A stretch of DNA of 64,000 nucleotides from Cellulomonas marina (GTDB lineage Bacteria; Actinomycetota; Actinomycetes; Actinomycetales; Cellulomonadaceae). The notes beneath the pieces are model-generated. The model did no database searches, was not told where the DNA came from, and saw only the letters and a list, made by a program, of their open reading frames with translations. Of this stretch, positions 40,112 through 49,337 are shown piece after piece. Every line of letters begins with the position of its first letter. The stretch's first letter is position 1. The stretch covers positions 1 to 64,000 of the forward strand of contig NZ_FOKA01000019.1 of assembly GCF_900111925.1 (NCBI RefSeq), written 5' to 3'. A program made the position numbers and the translations under genes.

Positions 40112-41410
40112 TCAGCCGACCTCGTTCTGGACGCGGTCGGCCATCGTGGCCAGGGCGTCCTCGAGGGGCACGGAGCCCGTCATGATGTTCTGGTGCTCCT
40201 CGTTGAGGATCTGGTCGACCTGGCTCGTCGTCGGGGCGACCGGCATCTCGAGGGCCACCTCGTCGGGCTCGAAGGCGGCCCGCGAGGTCTCGTCCGTCGG
40301 CATGCCCTCGAGGGCGAAGTAGGCCTCCGTGATGGCGTCGGACTGCAGCGAGGGCACGACGCCGATGGCGGTGATGGCCTTCGCGCCCTCCTCGCTCGCG
40401 GCCCAGGCGACGAAGTCCCGCGCGGCGGCGCTGTTCTCGGCGTTCTTGTTCACCGCGAACGCGGTGGGCGAGCCGAAGGTGGTGACCTCGTCGGCGTCCT
40501 CGGCCTGCGGCATCGGGGCGATGCCCCAGTCCACGTCGGTCTCCCCGGCCGCCTCCGCCTGCAGCAGGCCGGCGATGAACCAGGAACCCATGGGCAGCAT
40601 CGCGGCCTGGCCCGTCGTGAACATCGTGCGGTAGCTGATCTTCTGCGTGGAGGCGGTGCTGAAGTCGAGGGTGGCGCCCGCGTCCTGCAGCTCCAGCGCC
40701 CGCTCGTAGTACGGCGCGAAGAACTCGTAGTCGCCCGAGAGCTGGTCGCCGTCGGTCTGCGCGTCGGCGATCGCCTGCACCGTCGAGCGCCACGTGTGCT
40801 GGTAGGTGCCGTAGGTCGTCTGGCCCTCGGCCGGCGTCACCCCGGCCGCGGCGGCCTCCTCGGTGATGCGCTCCGCCAGCTCGGCGTACTCGTCCCAGGT
40901 GAGGTCGGTCGGGTACTCCTCGCCGACGGCGTCGAAGATCGCCTTGTTGTAGAAGAGGACCCAGAAGTCCTGGCGGTACGGCAGCGCGAAGTAGCTGCCG
41001 TCCTGGTCGAAGGCGTCCAGGCCCGCGAGGTCGGAGGTCTCCTCCGCGAGGTCGGAGACGTCGGCGAGCTGGCCGTTCGTGGCGTAGCGCGCGTAGTCGA
41101 TGACGTTCTTCATCGTGATGACGTCGGTGCTGTCGCCGCCGGCGAGCATCGTCGTCACCTTGGTCGGGTAGTCGTCGGCCAGGATGTCGACCGGCTCGAT
41201 CGTGACGTTCGGGTGCGCCGCCTCGTAGGCGTCGAAGAGCGCGCCGAACTCCGGCGTCCCCTCGAGGTTCCACACCGACACCGTCAGCGTGACGGGGGCG
41301 TCCGGGTCGAGCGTCTCGTCCGCCGCGGCCTCGCCGCCGCTGCCGCAGCCGCCCAGCAGCAGGGCGGTCGCCGCCGTGGCGGCGAGCCCCTGCACGATCC
41401 TGCGCTTCAT
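40112..41410 (-). CDS. Carbohydrate ABC transporter substrate-binding lipoprotein
   Basis: A 432-residue family-1 solute-binding protein. The signal MKRRIVQGLAATAATALLLGGC ends in a lipobox cysteine at residue 22. The mature part starts TLTVSVWNLEGTPEF and has the usual LTWDEYAELAERITEEA hinge-side motif of CUT1 binders. GGAGGAGA precedes ATG 41410, which overlaps the TGA of the upstream DUF2264 gene (ATGA). The direct coupling between a DUF2264 enzyme and a sugar-binding protein suggests that the imported sugar is the DUF2264 protein's substrate or precursor. Confidence 0.93.
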   Translation of the reverse strand: MKRRIVQGLAATAATALLLGGCGSGGEAAADETLDPDAPVTLTVSVWNLEGTPEFGALFDAYEAAHPNVTIEPVDILADDYPTKVTTMLAGGDSTDVITMKNVIDYARYATNGQLADVSDLAEETSDLAGLDAFDQDGSYFALPYRQDFWVLFYNKAIFDAVGEEYPTDLTWDEYAELAERITEEAAAAGVTPAEGQTTYGTYQHTWRSTVQAIADAQTDGDQLSGDYEFFAPYYERALELQDAGATLDFSTASTQKISYRTMFTTGQAAMLPMGSWFIAGLLQAEAAGETDVDWGIAPMPQAEDADEVTTFGSPTAFAVNKNAENSAAARDFVAWAASEEGAKAITAIGVVPSLQSDAITEAYFALEGMPTDETSRAAFEPDEVALEMPVAPTTSQVDQILNEEHQNIMTGSVPLEDALATMADRVQNEVG

Positions 41411-43479
41411 CGCGTCTCCTCCACCGTCCGGCGACGTCCGTCGTCGCCGACCTCTCCTGACGGGACGGCGGCGCCGTCCCCGTCCTGCGGGAGCCGCACC
41501 CTGGTGCGTGCTCCGTCGTCCCACGTCACCTGCACGTGGGCGTGGTCCGGCCGGTCCAGCCGGGGGGCGGCCGGGTCGTCGGTCGTCGGCGACCCCGGTG
41601 CGCGCCCGACGAGGGCGACGGCCACCGCGTGCCAGTCGGCCGTCGCGCCTCCTGCCGCCCCGGGCGTCGTGACGGGCAGCCGGAGCACCGGCACCGCGGC
41701 ATGGGTGCCGAGCGGAGAGGCGTCCGTCCGCCGCTCGACCCGGAGCCCGCCCTGCTCGCACTCGCCACCCAGAGGCAGCGGCACGACCGCCGAGACGAGC
41801 CGGTCCGTGCGCACCGTGCCGGCCGGCCCCTCGGCGGGCGGCGTCCCGTCGGCCAACGCCCAGCCGCCGACCTCGAGGGCCACCGCCGCCGGCGCCGCGT
41901 CCTCGACGCGGACCAGCCGCACCTCCCACGCACCACGGACGACCGAGACCGTCGTCACCGTCCCGGCGCCCTGCGCGGTCCCGGCGAGCCCGCTGCCGTG
42001 CGCGGGGCCCGGCTCGGCGCTCACCCAGTGCGCCGCGGCGCGGGACCCGGCGACGAGGGCCGTCGCGGACACCGCCGCCGGCGAGCCGTCGGCCGTCGTC
42101 GTCGTCGTCGTCGTCGGAGCGTCGTCGAGCCCCAGCACGGCGAAGCCCGTGCGGTGCGAGCGCCGGCCCGCGGCGTCCACGAGGACGACGGACTGGTCCA
42201 CGGGCGCCGTCCAGGCGCCCTCGTCGAGCAGCGGGGCCGTCGCCGTGGAGTAGCCGAGCCGCGCGTACAGCGGGGAGTCGCCGCCCGTGGCGCCGGGGAC
42301 CGCGTAGTCGGTGCCGTGGTTGACGACGCGGACGACGCCGTCGGCCGCCGTGCCGCTCACGAGCCAGCCCGCGGCGCGGACCCGGCGCAGGTCGTCGCCC
42401 GCCTCCGCCGGCAGGGGCGCCTCGGCGGCGGTCCACACCGGGTGGTCCGCGGGCAGCGCCAGGCCGAGCAGCCCCTTGCTCGCCCAGTACGGCGAGCCCG
42501 GACCCGAGTAGGACTGGGCCAGCGCCGGCCAGGCGCCGTGCCAGCCGAGGGTCAGCAGGCCGCGCTCGTCGGGGACGCCGCGCGTGACGAAGTGGTCGAC
42601 GACCGCGGACGCGCAGCGGCGCAGGACAGCCGGCGGCGTCGACGGCACCTCGGCGACCGCACCCACCCAGAAGGGCGCTGCCGCCGCGAACCGGTAGGCG
42701 AGGCTGCGGCCCTGCACGAGGGGTGAGCCGTCGCCACCGACGAGGTGCACCGCGTCCTGCAGGAACCGGTCCAGCGCCGCGGTGTCCCGCTCGCGCCGCG
42801 GCGCCGCCAGGTCCGTCGCCCCGGCCATGCGGGCCCACAGGGTCGGGTAGAGGTGCAGCGCCCAGCCGACGTAGTGGTCGAACGACCGCTCGGCGCCGTC
42901 CGACAGCCAGCCGTCGACGCGCGCGAAGGAGTCGTGCGTGGCCAGGTCGGCGCGCATCTCGTCGAGCGCGTGCGGACCGCCGACGGAGCGCAGGAACGTC
43001 TGGACGACGAGGCGGAACCAGACCCAGTTGATGCGCGGGTAGGTGTCGTCGCCGACCGCGGGCGCCAGGTAGTCGACAACCTGCTCCTGCACGCGGGGCG
43101 ACAGCCGGTCCCAGATCCACGGCCGTGTGAGGTCGAGGACGAGCGCGATCGAGGCCGCCTCGACCTTCGCCTGCCCGTGCTCCTCCAGGCGTACCCAGCG
43201 GTGCGGGCCGTGGGGGTCCGTGCCCGCGGCCAGTCCCTGCGCGTACCAGCCGGCGAGGTCGAGCGGGTCGGCGCCGCGCTCCCCCGCGAGGCGGAAACCG
43301 GCGGTGAGGAAGGTCCGCGCGAAGCCCTCGAGGCCGTCGACCGCCGTGCCGTAGCCGCCCGGGCCGCCGGGCGGGGTCACGAGGGCGTGGTCCGGCGAGG
43401 CGTAGGGGCGCACCGACAGCAGCAGGTGGTCGGCGAGAGCGGCCCAGCGGTCGCGGTCCCAGCCCGCGCCGGCGCTCAC
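41407..43479 (-). CDS. DUF2264-domain protein
   Basis: A 690-residue soluble protein of the DUF2264 family. The N-terminal half is an all-helical (alpha/alpha) barrel-like domain with WYAQGLAAGTDPHGPHRWVRLEEHGQAKVEAASIALVLD, IWDRLSPRVQEQVVDYLAP, NWVWFRLVVQTFLRSVGG and VDGWLSDGAERSFDHYVGWALHLYP, all typical of DUF2264. The C-terminal half is beta-rich, as in polysaccharide lyases and GH105/GH88-like proteins. There is no signal peptide, so it acts in the cytoplasm on imported material. It overlaps both neighbours by 4 bases (D-2-hydroxyacid dehydrogenase upstream, binding protein downstream). A seven-threonine run (about residues 453-459) sits in the linker region. Catalysis is unproven; lyase or hydrolase action is a guess from the fold. 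Confidence 0.88.
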   Translation of the reverse strand: MSAGAGWDRDRWAALADHLLLSVRPYASPDHALVTPPGGPGGYGTAVDGLEGFARTFLTAGFRLAGERGADPLDLAGWYAQGLAAGTDPHGPHRWVRLEEHGQAKVEAASIALVLDLTRPWIWDRLSPRVQEQVVDYLAPAVGDDTYPRINWVWFRLVVQTFLRSVGGPHALDEMRADLATHDSFARVDGWLSDGAERSFDHYVGWALHLYPTLWARMAGATDLAAPRRERDTAALDRFLQDAVHLVGGDGSPLVQGRSLAYRFAAAAPFWVGAVAEVPSTPPAVLRRCASAVVDHFVTRGVPDERGLLTLGWHGAWPALAQSYSGPGSPYWASKGLLGLALPADHPVWTAAEAPLPAEAGDDLRRVRAAGWLVSGTAADGVVRVVNHGTDYAVPGATGGDSPLYARLGYSTATAPLLDEGAWTAPVDQSVVLVDAAGRRSHRTGFAVLGLDDAPTTTTTTTADGSPAAVSATALVAGSRAAAHWVSAEPGPAHGSGLAGTAQGAGTVTTVSVVRGAWEVRLVRVEDAAPAAVALEVGGWALADGTPPAEGPAGTVRTDRLVSAVVPLPLGGECEQGGLRVERRTDASPLGTHAAVPVLRLPVTTPGAAGGATADWHAVAVALVGRAPGSPTTDDPAAPRLDRPDHAHVQVTWDDGARTRVRLPQDGDGAAVPSGEVGDDGRRRTVEETR

Positions 43480-44495
43480 GCGCTCACCGCCGTCGCGTCC
43501 ACCGTCAGCGGCGTGGCGAGCGGGCGCCCCTGCGCGAGGGCCTCCAGCTCGTCGAGCGCGTGCTGGGCCATCCGCCGGGTCTCGGCGCCCAGGGAACCCG
43601 CGACGTGCGGCGTCACCATGACGTTGGGCAGCGCGAGCAGCGGGTGGCCGGTCGGCAAGGGTTCGGGGTCGGTGACGTCGAGGATCGCGTCGAGCCGGCC
43701 GGCCGCGCACGCCGCGAGCAGGGCGTCGGTGTCGACGAGGCTGCCCCGGGCGGTGTTGACGAGCGTGGCCCCGGCCGGCAGGAGGGCGAGCTCCCGCGCA
43801 CCGATCATGCGGTGGGTCTCCGGGAGCGCCGGCGCGTGGAGGGACAGGACGTCCGCACGGCGCAGCGCGTCGTCGAGCCCGGCGGGCTCGCCCCCCGCGG
43901 CCCGCACCGCCGCCGGGTCCGCGTACGGGTCGACGACGAGCACCGCCGCCGTGTCGAGCAGCCGCAGCATCTCCACCACGCGGCGGCCGATGCGCGAGAA
44001 GCCGACGACGACGACCGTGCGCCCGCGGTTCGACAGGTCCTCGCGCCCGACCACCGCACCCCAGGAGACCGGTGCGTGGCGGCCCTGCGCTGCCAGGAAC
44101 GGCGCCTTCTTGCCCGCCAGGATGATCGCCGCGAGCGTGAACTCGGCGACGGGCACGGCGTTGGCCTCCGCGGCCGTGCTCACCAGGACGCCGCGCCGGA
44201 ACACCTCGTCGCCCACGAGCCCGCGCACGCTGCCCGCCGCGTGCAGCACCGCACGCAGGCGGGGTGCGGCGGCCAGGCGCTCGGGCGTCAGCGCCGGCGC
44301 GCCCCAGGAGGTGAGGAGCACCTCGGCGTCCGCGAGCCGGCGCCGCGCGGCCGGGCTGTCGAGATCCGGCGTCCACACCGGTTCGGCGACGTCCGCGAGC
44401 GCGGTCAGGCGGGCCAGCTCGTCGGCGCGGAACTGCAGCGCGAACGTCGCCGGGTCCATGACCAGCAGCGCGGTGGGCCGGGAGGTGGGGGGCAC
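43476..44495 (-). CDS. D-2-hydroxyacid dehydrogenase (NAD-binding)
   Basis: A 339-residue member of the D-isomer-specific 2-hydroxyacid dehydrogenase family, which includes phosphoglycerate and hydroxypyruvate/glyoxylate reductases. The Rossmann domain has VVVVGFSRIGRRVVEMLRLL, a GxxxxG form in which the first glycine pattern is relaxed; an Asp in VVDPYAD suggests NAD preference. TARGSLVDTDALLAA (catalytic Arg), the DPEPLP segment (catalytic Glu) and TPHVAGS (catalytic His) complete the active site. It is the first gene of the operon. It could reduce a 2-keto-sugar acid formed from unsaturated uronates, but that is inferred from the island only. Confidence 0.88.
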   Translation of the reverse strand: MPPTSRPTALLVMDPATFALQFRADELARLTALADVAEPVWTPDLDSPAARRRLADAEVLLTSWGAPALTPERLAAAPRLRAVLHAAGSVRGLVGDEVFRRGVLVSTAAEANAVPVAEFTLAAIILAGKKAPFLAAQGRHAPVSWGAVVGREDLSNRGRTVVVVGFSRIGRRVVEMLRLLDTAAVLVVDPYADPAAVRAAGGEPAGLDDALRRADVLSLHAPALPETHRMIGARELALLPAGATLVNTARGSLVDTDALLAACAAGRLDAILDVTDPEPLPTGHPLLALPNVMVTPHVAGSLGAETRRMAQHALDELEALAQGRPLATPLTVDATAVSA

Positions 44496-44559
44496 AGCGG
44501 TCCTTCGTCGTCGAGGGAGGGTGCGGTCGTGCAGCGAGGCAGAGGCCGGTCGGCGGCCG

Positions 44560-44664
44560 GATCAGATCAGTCCTGATCGCTTCGGCGCGATGTCGTCATC
44601 AAAAACCAATCAGACCCGCTCTTTCAACCCCGCCGGCTCCGCTGTTACGATCACGAACGATCAC
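44560..44664. promoter_or_regulatory. Divergent control region with repeated GATCA half-sites
   Basis: The 235-bp gap between the divergent dehydrogenase and heparinase-like genes is distinctly AT-richer than its surroundings. GATCAG-TC-CTGATC (44565-44578) is a perfect 6-bp inverted repeat, preceded by another GATCA at 44560. ACGATCAC occurs at 44647-44654 and 44657-44664, a 10-bp direct repeat. These five GATCA half-sites are candidate operators for the DeoR/LacI-type regulator encoded at 46683. A possible plus-strand promoter (TTTCAA, 17 bases, TTACGA) ends within the direct repeat. Confidence 0.5.
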
Positions 44665-44730
44665 CCGCTTCGGTCGAGACGGTCGGAGCAGGCCCGGCGG
44701 CTCGTACCGCCCGACGCTCGACGAGGAGCC

Positions 44731-46686
44731 ATGACCGCCACGACCGACGCACCGGGCCCCCTCCTGCGCACCTGGGGCGCGGCCGCCGGGCCGGCGGCCC
44801 TGCGGGTCGCGCTCCGGCCGCCGGCGGACGCGCTCCCCCTGCTTCCGGCCGCACGCCGCGACGTGTGGGGCGCCGGGGCCGACGCCGCAGCACCCGCCGC
44901 AGCACCCGCCGCCGACGGCGCGACCCTGCGGGCCGTCGTCGACCGCGCGACCCGCGAGCGCGGCACCCCGTGGCCGCAACCCACCGCGTCCGGCTTCGCC
45001 CGGTACGCGCGCGACGGGGACCGCGTGGGCTACGAGGCGGCGGTCTTCGAGCGGCAGCGCCGGCTGACGCGCGCCGTCGTCGCGGCCGCCGTCACGCTCG
45101 ACGACGCCTGGCTCGACGAGGTCGTCGACGGCACGGTCGGGCTCTGCGAGCAGAGCTCGTGGTGCTGGCCGGCCCACGACGACACCCGGGCGCGCCACGG
45201 CGCGTTCCTGCCGACCGTGACCGACCCCTTCCTCGACCTCGGGGCCGGCGAGGTCGCGGCCCAGCTCGCGTGGACGGTGCACCTGCTCGGTCCCGAGCTC
45301 GAGGCGCGGACGCCCGGTCTGCTCGCCCGCGTGCGGCACGAGGTGCGCGCGCGGGTCCTGACGCCGTACCGGACCCGGCGCGACTGGCACTGGCTGGGCC
45401 TCGACGGGGACGTGCACAACTGGAACCCGTGGATCCTCGGCGACGTCGTCACCGCGGCGCTCGTGCTCGAGGACGACGAGCACGTGCGCGCCGAGGTCGT
45501 CGCCGCGGCCCTCGTCGACGTGGACCGGTACGCCGCCTCCCTGCCCGCCGACGGCGCGGTCGACGAGGGCTTCGGCTACTGGTGGAACGGCGCCGCGCGG
45601 CTCCTGGAGCTCCTGGAGGTCGTCGAGCACGCGACGGGCGGCGCCCTGGACCCCGCGGGGATCCCCCCGCTCGCGGAGGTCGTGGCGTTCCCGCACCGGA
45701 TGCACCTCGGCGGGCCCTGGTACCTCAACCTCGCCGACGGACCCGCCCGCCCCGGCGACGACCTGCCCTGGCAGGTGCTGCACCGGTGGGGGCGCCGGCT
45801 CGGCGTCCCGGAGGCCGTCGCGCACGCCGCCGCCCACCGCCGCCCGGGCGCCCCGGCCGCCGACGAGGTCCCCGGCCTCGGCCGGCTGCTGCGCGCCGTG
45901 ACCGACCCGGCGTGGTGCGGGGCGGTGCCCGGCGCGTCCCCGCTGGTCCGGGACGTGTGGTTGCCGTCGACGCAGGTGCTGCTCGCGCGGCCGGCCGCCG
46001 ACGACAGCCGCGTCGTCCTGGCCGTCAAGGGCGGCCACAACGGGGAGCACCACAACCACGACGACGTCGGCAGCGTGGTCGTGGCGCTGGGGGGCGTGCC
46101 GGTCCTCGTCGACCCCGGGCGTCCCACCTACACGGCCGTCACCTTCGGCCCCGACCGGTACACGCTGTGGCCGATGCAGTCCGGCTGGCACGACGTGCCG
46201 GTGGTGCGCGGCCACGAGCAGGGCCACGGCGCGCAGCACGCCGCCCGGGACGTCCGCGCCCGGCTCGACGACAGGGTGGCCGAGCTGTCCCTCGACCTCG
46301 CCGCCGCCTACCCGCCGGCCGCGGGGGTCGGCACCTGGCGGCGCACCGCGCGCCTCGACCGCGCCACCGGGGCCGTGACCGTGCGGGAGGAGTGGAGCGA
46401 CCTGGCCGCTGCCACCGGCGCCGCCGGGCCGACCCGCCTGCACTGGGTGGTGGCGGGCGAGGTGGCCGCGCTCGGGCCGGGCCGTGCGGAGCTCGTCGGG
46501 CTGGCCGGCGCCGCTATCGTCCTCACCTGGGACGCGGCCGCCGCGCACCCGGACGTCGAGGACCGGCCCCTGGACGACCCGCTGCTCGTCGACGTGTGGG
46601 GGGACCGGCTGCGGCGCCTGTCGCTGACGCTGGTGGAGCCGGCCGCGTCGGGCTCGTTCACGCTGCACCTGGAGGTCCCGGCATGA
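44731..46686 (+). CDS. Heparinase II/III-family protein (putative polysaccharide lyase)
   Basis: A 651-residue protein. The N-terminal alpha/alpha toroid has WCWPAHDDTRARHGAFLP, DWHWLGLDGDVHNWNPWILGD and DGAVDEGFGYWWNGAARLLELLE, in which the NW and Tyr residues match the catalytic side of alginate/heparin-type lyases. The C-terminal beta-sandwich begins KGGHNGEHHNHDDVGSVVVAL and continues GVPVLVDPGRPTYT, the hallmark of the Heparinase II/III C-terminal domain. No signal peptide is present, so it works inside the cell on short oligosaccharides. ACGAGGAGCC precedes ATG 44731. Divergent from the DUF2264 operon and overlapping the regulator gene downstream by 4 bases. The polymer is unknown. Confidence 0.88.
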   Translation: MTATTDAPGPLLRTWGAAAGPAALRVALRPPADALPLLPAARRDVWGAGADAAAPAAAPAADGATLRAVVDRATRERGTPWPQPTASGFARYARDGDRVGYEAAVFERQRRLTRAVVAAAVTLDDAWLDEVVDGTVGLCEQSSWCWPAHDDTRARHGAFLPTVTDPFLDLGAGEVAAQLAWTVHLLGPELEARTPGLLARVRHEVRARVLTPYRTRRDWHWLGLDGDVHNWNPWILGDVVTAALVLEDDEHVRAEVVAAALVDVDRYAASLPADGAVDEGFGYWWNGAARLLELLEVVEHATGGALDPAGIPPLAEVVAFPHRMHLGGPWYLNLADGPARPGDDLPWQVLHRWGRRLGVPEAVAHAAAHRRPGAPAADEVPGLGRLLRAVTDPAWCGAVPGASPLVRDVWLPSTQVLLARPAADDSRVVLAVKGGHNGEHHNHDDVGSVVVALGGVPVLVDPGRPTYTAVTFGPDRYTLWPMQSGWHDVPVVRGHEQGHGAQHAARDVRARLDDRVAELSLDLAAAYPPAAGVGTWRRTARLDRATGAVTVREEWSDLAAATGAAGPTRLHWVVAGEVAALGPGRAELVGLAGAAIVLTWDAAAAHPDVEDRPLDDPLLVDVWGDRLRRLSLTLVEPAASGSFTLHLEVPA

Positions 46687-47873
46687 GCGTCACCGACACC
46701 CGGCGCGTCCTGCCGGTGACCCGGCGGGCCCAGCTCCTGGAGGCCCTGGCCACGCGCGGAACGGTCCGCATCGCCGACCTCGTCGACGAGCTCGGCGTCA
46801 CCGCCATCACGCTGCGCCGCGACATCGGCCAGCTCGCCGCCGAGGGGCTGGTGCAGCGCGTGCACGGAGGCGCCACGCTGCTGCCCGGCGTGCTGCCGAC
46901 CCCGACGACGACCGGCGCGGCTCCGACCGGCTCCTCACCGGCCGGCACGTCACCGGACCACGCGCCCGACGCCTCCGCGCCCGGCGACGTGGACACCGCG
47001 ACCCCCGCCACCCCCACCGGCGCGCTCGGCATGCTCGTGCCGTCGCTCGACTACTACTGGCCGGGGGTCGTCCGCGGCGCGGAGGAGGAGGCCCGCTCGC
47101 GCGGCCTGCGCATCGTCCTGCGCGGCTCCTCCTACGCGGGCGACGACGAGAGCCCCCAGCTCGAGCGCCTCGCGACGCAGCCCGGCGTGCGGGGGCTGCT
47201 CGTGGCGCCGACGCTCGACGGCCCGGGCGCCGCCGCGACCCTCGACTGGCTGGCACGGTCTCCCGTGCCCGTCGTGCTGCTCGAGCGCTCGGCCGCCCTC
47301 GGTCCGCACCACGAGGCGGCGGAGTCCGTCGTGTCGGACCACCGGCTCGGCGCCGCGATGGCCGTCCGGCACCTCGCCGGCCTGGGTCACCGCCGCGTCC
47401 TCGTCGCCGCCAGCCGGACGAGCCCGACGACCCGGCACGTGCTCGCCGGCTGGCGGGAGGCGTGCGAGGACCTGGGCCTGCCGTGCGACGACGACCTCGC
47501 GCTGCCCCTTCCCCCGCACGAGGCACCGGGCTGGGAGGACGCGGTCGACGCGCTCGTCGACCGGTGCGCCGGCGGCGGGGGCGCGACAGGCCTGCTCGTG
47601 CACTCGGACCCCGAGGCGATCGCGCTCGTGCAGCGCTGCGAGCAGCGCGGGCTGTCCGTGCCCGGGGACCTGTCGGTCGTGGCCTACGACGACGAGGTCG
47701 CCGGCCTCTTCAGCCCCGCCCTCACCGCCGTCCGGCCGCCCCGCCGGTCGGTGGGGCGGGCCGCGGTCGCGCTGCTGGCGGCCCGCCTGGCCGACCCCGG
47801 CCGGCCCGTGCACCGCGTGCTCGTCAGCCCCTCGCTGCGGGTGCGTGCCTCCACGGCGCCGCCGGCCCTCTGA
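46683..47873 (+). CDS. Hybrid regulator: DeoR-type HTH plus LacI-type sensor domain
   Basis: A 396-residue transcription factor. Residues 14-70 form a DeoR-type winged helix: RRAQLLEALATRGTVRIADLVDELGVTAITLRRDIGQLAAEGLVQRVHGGA. A Thr/Pro/Ala-rich linker (about 70-112) leads to a LacI/GalR periplasmic-binding-like sensor that starts ALGMLVPSLDYYWPGVVRGAEEE and ends VVAYDDEVAGLFSPALTAVRPP. DeoR proteins normally carry a sugar-phosphate-isomerase-like sensor, and LacI proteins a different HTH, so this is a domain swap. ATG 46683 overlaps the heparinase-like gene. It probably controls the divergent promoters at 44.5 kb in response to a free sugar. Confidence 0.9.
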   Translation: MSVTDTRRVLPVTRRAQLLEALATRGTVRIADLVDELGVTAITLRRDIGQLAAEGLVQRVHGGATLLPGVLPTPTTTGAAPTGSSPAGTSPDHAPDASAPGDVDTATPATPTGALGMLVPSLDYYWPGVVRGAEEEARSRGLRIVLRGSSYAGDDESPQLERLATQPGVRGLLVAPTLDGPGAAATLDWLARSPVPVVLLERSAALGPHHEAAESVVSDHRLGAAMAVRHLAGLGHRRVLVAASRTSPTTRHVLAGWREACEDLGLPCDDDLALPLPPHEAPGWEDAVDALVDRCAGGGGATGLLVHSDPEAIALVQRCEQRGLSVPGDLSVVAYDDEVAGLFSPALTAVRPPRRSVGRAAVALLAARLADPGRPVHRVLVSPSLRVRASTAPPAL

Positions 47874-47891
47874 CCCGGCGGCGCCGCCGAC

Positions 47892-47909
47892 GCGCTCGTC
47901 CCCGAGCGC
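47892..47909. terminator. Stem-loop between convergent regulator and pntB
   Basis: GCGCTCG (47892-47898) and CGAGCGC (47903-47909) form a perfect 7-bp stem with a TCCC loop, placed midway between the stop codons of the convergent regulator and pntB genes. It probably terminates transcription from both sides. Confidence 0.6.
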
Positions 47910-47918
47910 CGCCCGCGG

Positions 47919-49337
47919 TCAGGCGGACGCGCTCACGGGCGTCCCCGTGGCGGCCGGGACCGCCGCGACGATGTCCTCCACCCGCTGCTTCGCGTCGCCG
48001 AAGAGCATCGCCGTGTTCTGCCGGAAGAACAGCGGGTTCTGCACGCCGGCGTAGCCCGTGGCCATGGAGCGCTTGAACACGACCACCTGCTTGGCCTTCC
48101 ACACCTCGAGCACCGGCATGCCGGCGATGGGCGAGCCCGGGTCCTCGGCGGCCGGGTTGACGGTGTCGTTGGCGCCGATGACCAGCACGACGTCGGTGCT
48201 CGCGAGGTCGTCGTTGATCTCGTCCATCTCCAGGACGAGGTCGTAGGGCACCTTCGCCTCGGCCAGCAGCACGTTCATGTGACCGGGCAGGCGGCCCGCG
48301 ACGGGGTGCACGCCGAACCGCACCCCGACGCCCTGCGCCCGCAGCCGGCTGACGAGCTCCGCGACCGGGTACTGCGCCTTCGCGACCGCCATGCCGTAGC
48401 CCGGCGTGATGACCACGCTCCGCGCCCCGACGAGCATCCGGGCGACCTCGGCCGCCGTGACCTCGCGGTGCTCGCCGACCTCCTCGTCGCCCGAGGCCGC
48501 GGTCCCGGCCTCCACGCCGTACCCGCCGAGGATGACGGAGACGAAGGAGCGGTTCATGGCCGTGCACATGAGGTAGGACAGGATCGCGCCGGAGGACCCG
48601 ACGAGGGCGCCGGTGATGATGAGCAGGTTGTTGCCGAGCATGAAGCCGGCGGCCGCCGCGGCCCACCCCGAGTACGAGTTGAGCATCGACACGACGACCG
48701 GCATGTCGCCGCCGCCGATCGATGCGACGAGGTGCCACCCCAGGGCCAGCGCGACCACGGTCAGCAGCAGCAGCGGCACCAGCGACGGCGCGGCGACGAA
48801 CCACCCGACGAGCACGGCGCACACGACGAGCGCGCCGGCGTTGAGCAGGTTGCGCCCGGGCAGGGTCAGCGGCGCGCTCCTGATCCGCGCGGCGAGCTTG
48901 AGGTAGGCCACCACGGACCCCGTGAGCGTGACCGCACCGATGAGCACGCCGAGGCCCACCTCGACGAGGTGGACCACGTCGGCCTCCTCCGTCAGGTAGG
49001 AGTTGATCCCGACGAGCACGGCCGCCGCGCCGACGAACGAGTGCAGCACCGCGATCAGCTCGGGCATCTGCGTCATCTCCACGGTGCGCGCGCGCCAGGT
49101 GCCGACGACGGCCCCCACGGCGAACACCAACGCGATGAGCAGCAGCGTCACCGGGACGGGGCGCTCGGACACGTCCACCGCGAGCGCGACGGTGGCGACG
49201 AGCGCGAGGGCCATCCCGGCCATCCCGAGCAGGTTGCCGCGGCGGGCCGTCGCCTGCTGCGAGAGCCCCGCGAGCGACAGGACGAAGCACACGGCGGCGA
49301 CGAGGTACAGGCCCTGGGCGAGGGACGAGAGCGTCAT
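47919..49337 (-). CDS. pntB: NAD(P) transhydrogenase subunit beta
   Basis: A 472-residue membrane protein. The N-terminal two thirds hold about nine membrane segments (domain II part) including [19 protein letters not shown], with the proton-path histidine. The C-terminal domain III binds NADP(H): [64 protein letters not shown] and [17 protein letters not shown] are all diagnostic. It uses the proton gradient to drive hydride transfer from NADH to NADP. ATG 49337 overlaps the pntA stop (ATGA) behind GGAAGGAGG. Length matches E. coli PntB (462). Confidence 0.95.
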   Translation of the reverse strand: MTLSSLAQGLYLVAAVCFVLSLAGLSQQATARRGNLLGMAGMALALVATVALAVDVSERPVPVTLLLIALVFAVGAVVGTWRARTVEMTQMPELIAVLHSFVGAAAVLVGINSYLTEEADVVHLVEVGLGVLIGAVTLTGSVVAYLKLAARIRSAPLTLPGRNLLNAGALVVCAVLVGWFVAAPSLVPLLLLTVVALALGWHLVASIGGGDMPVVVSMLNSYSGWAAAAAGFMLGNNLLIITGALVGSSGAILSYLMCTAMNRSFVSVILGGYGVEAGTAASGDEEVGEHREVTAAEVARMLVGARSVVITPGYGMAVAKAQYPVAELVSRLRAQGVGVRFGVHPVAGRLPGHMNVLLAEAKVPYDLVLEMDEINDDLASTDVVLVIGANDTVNPAAEDPGSPIAGMPVLEVWKAKQVVVFKRSMATGYAGVQNPLFFRQNTAMLFGDAKQRVEDIVAAVPAATGTPVSASA

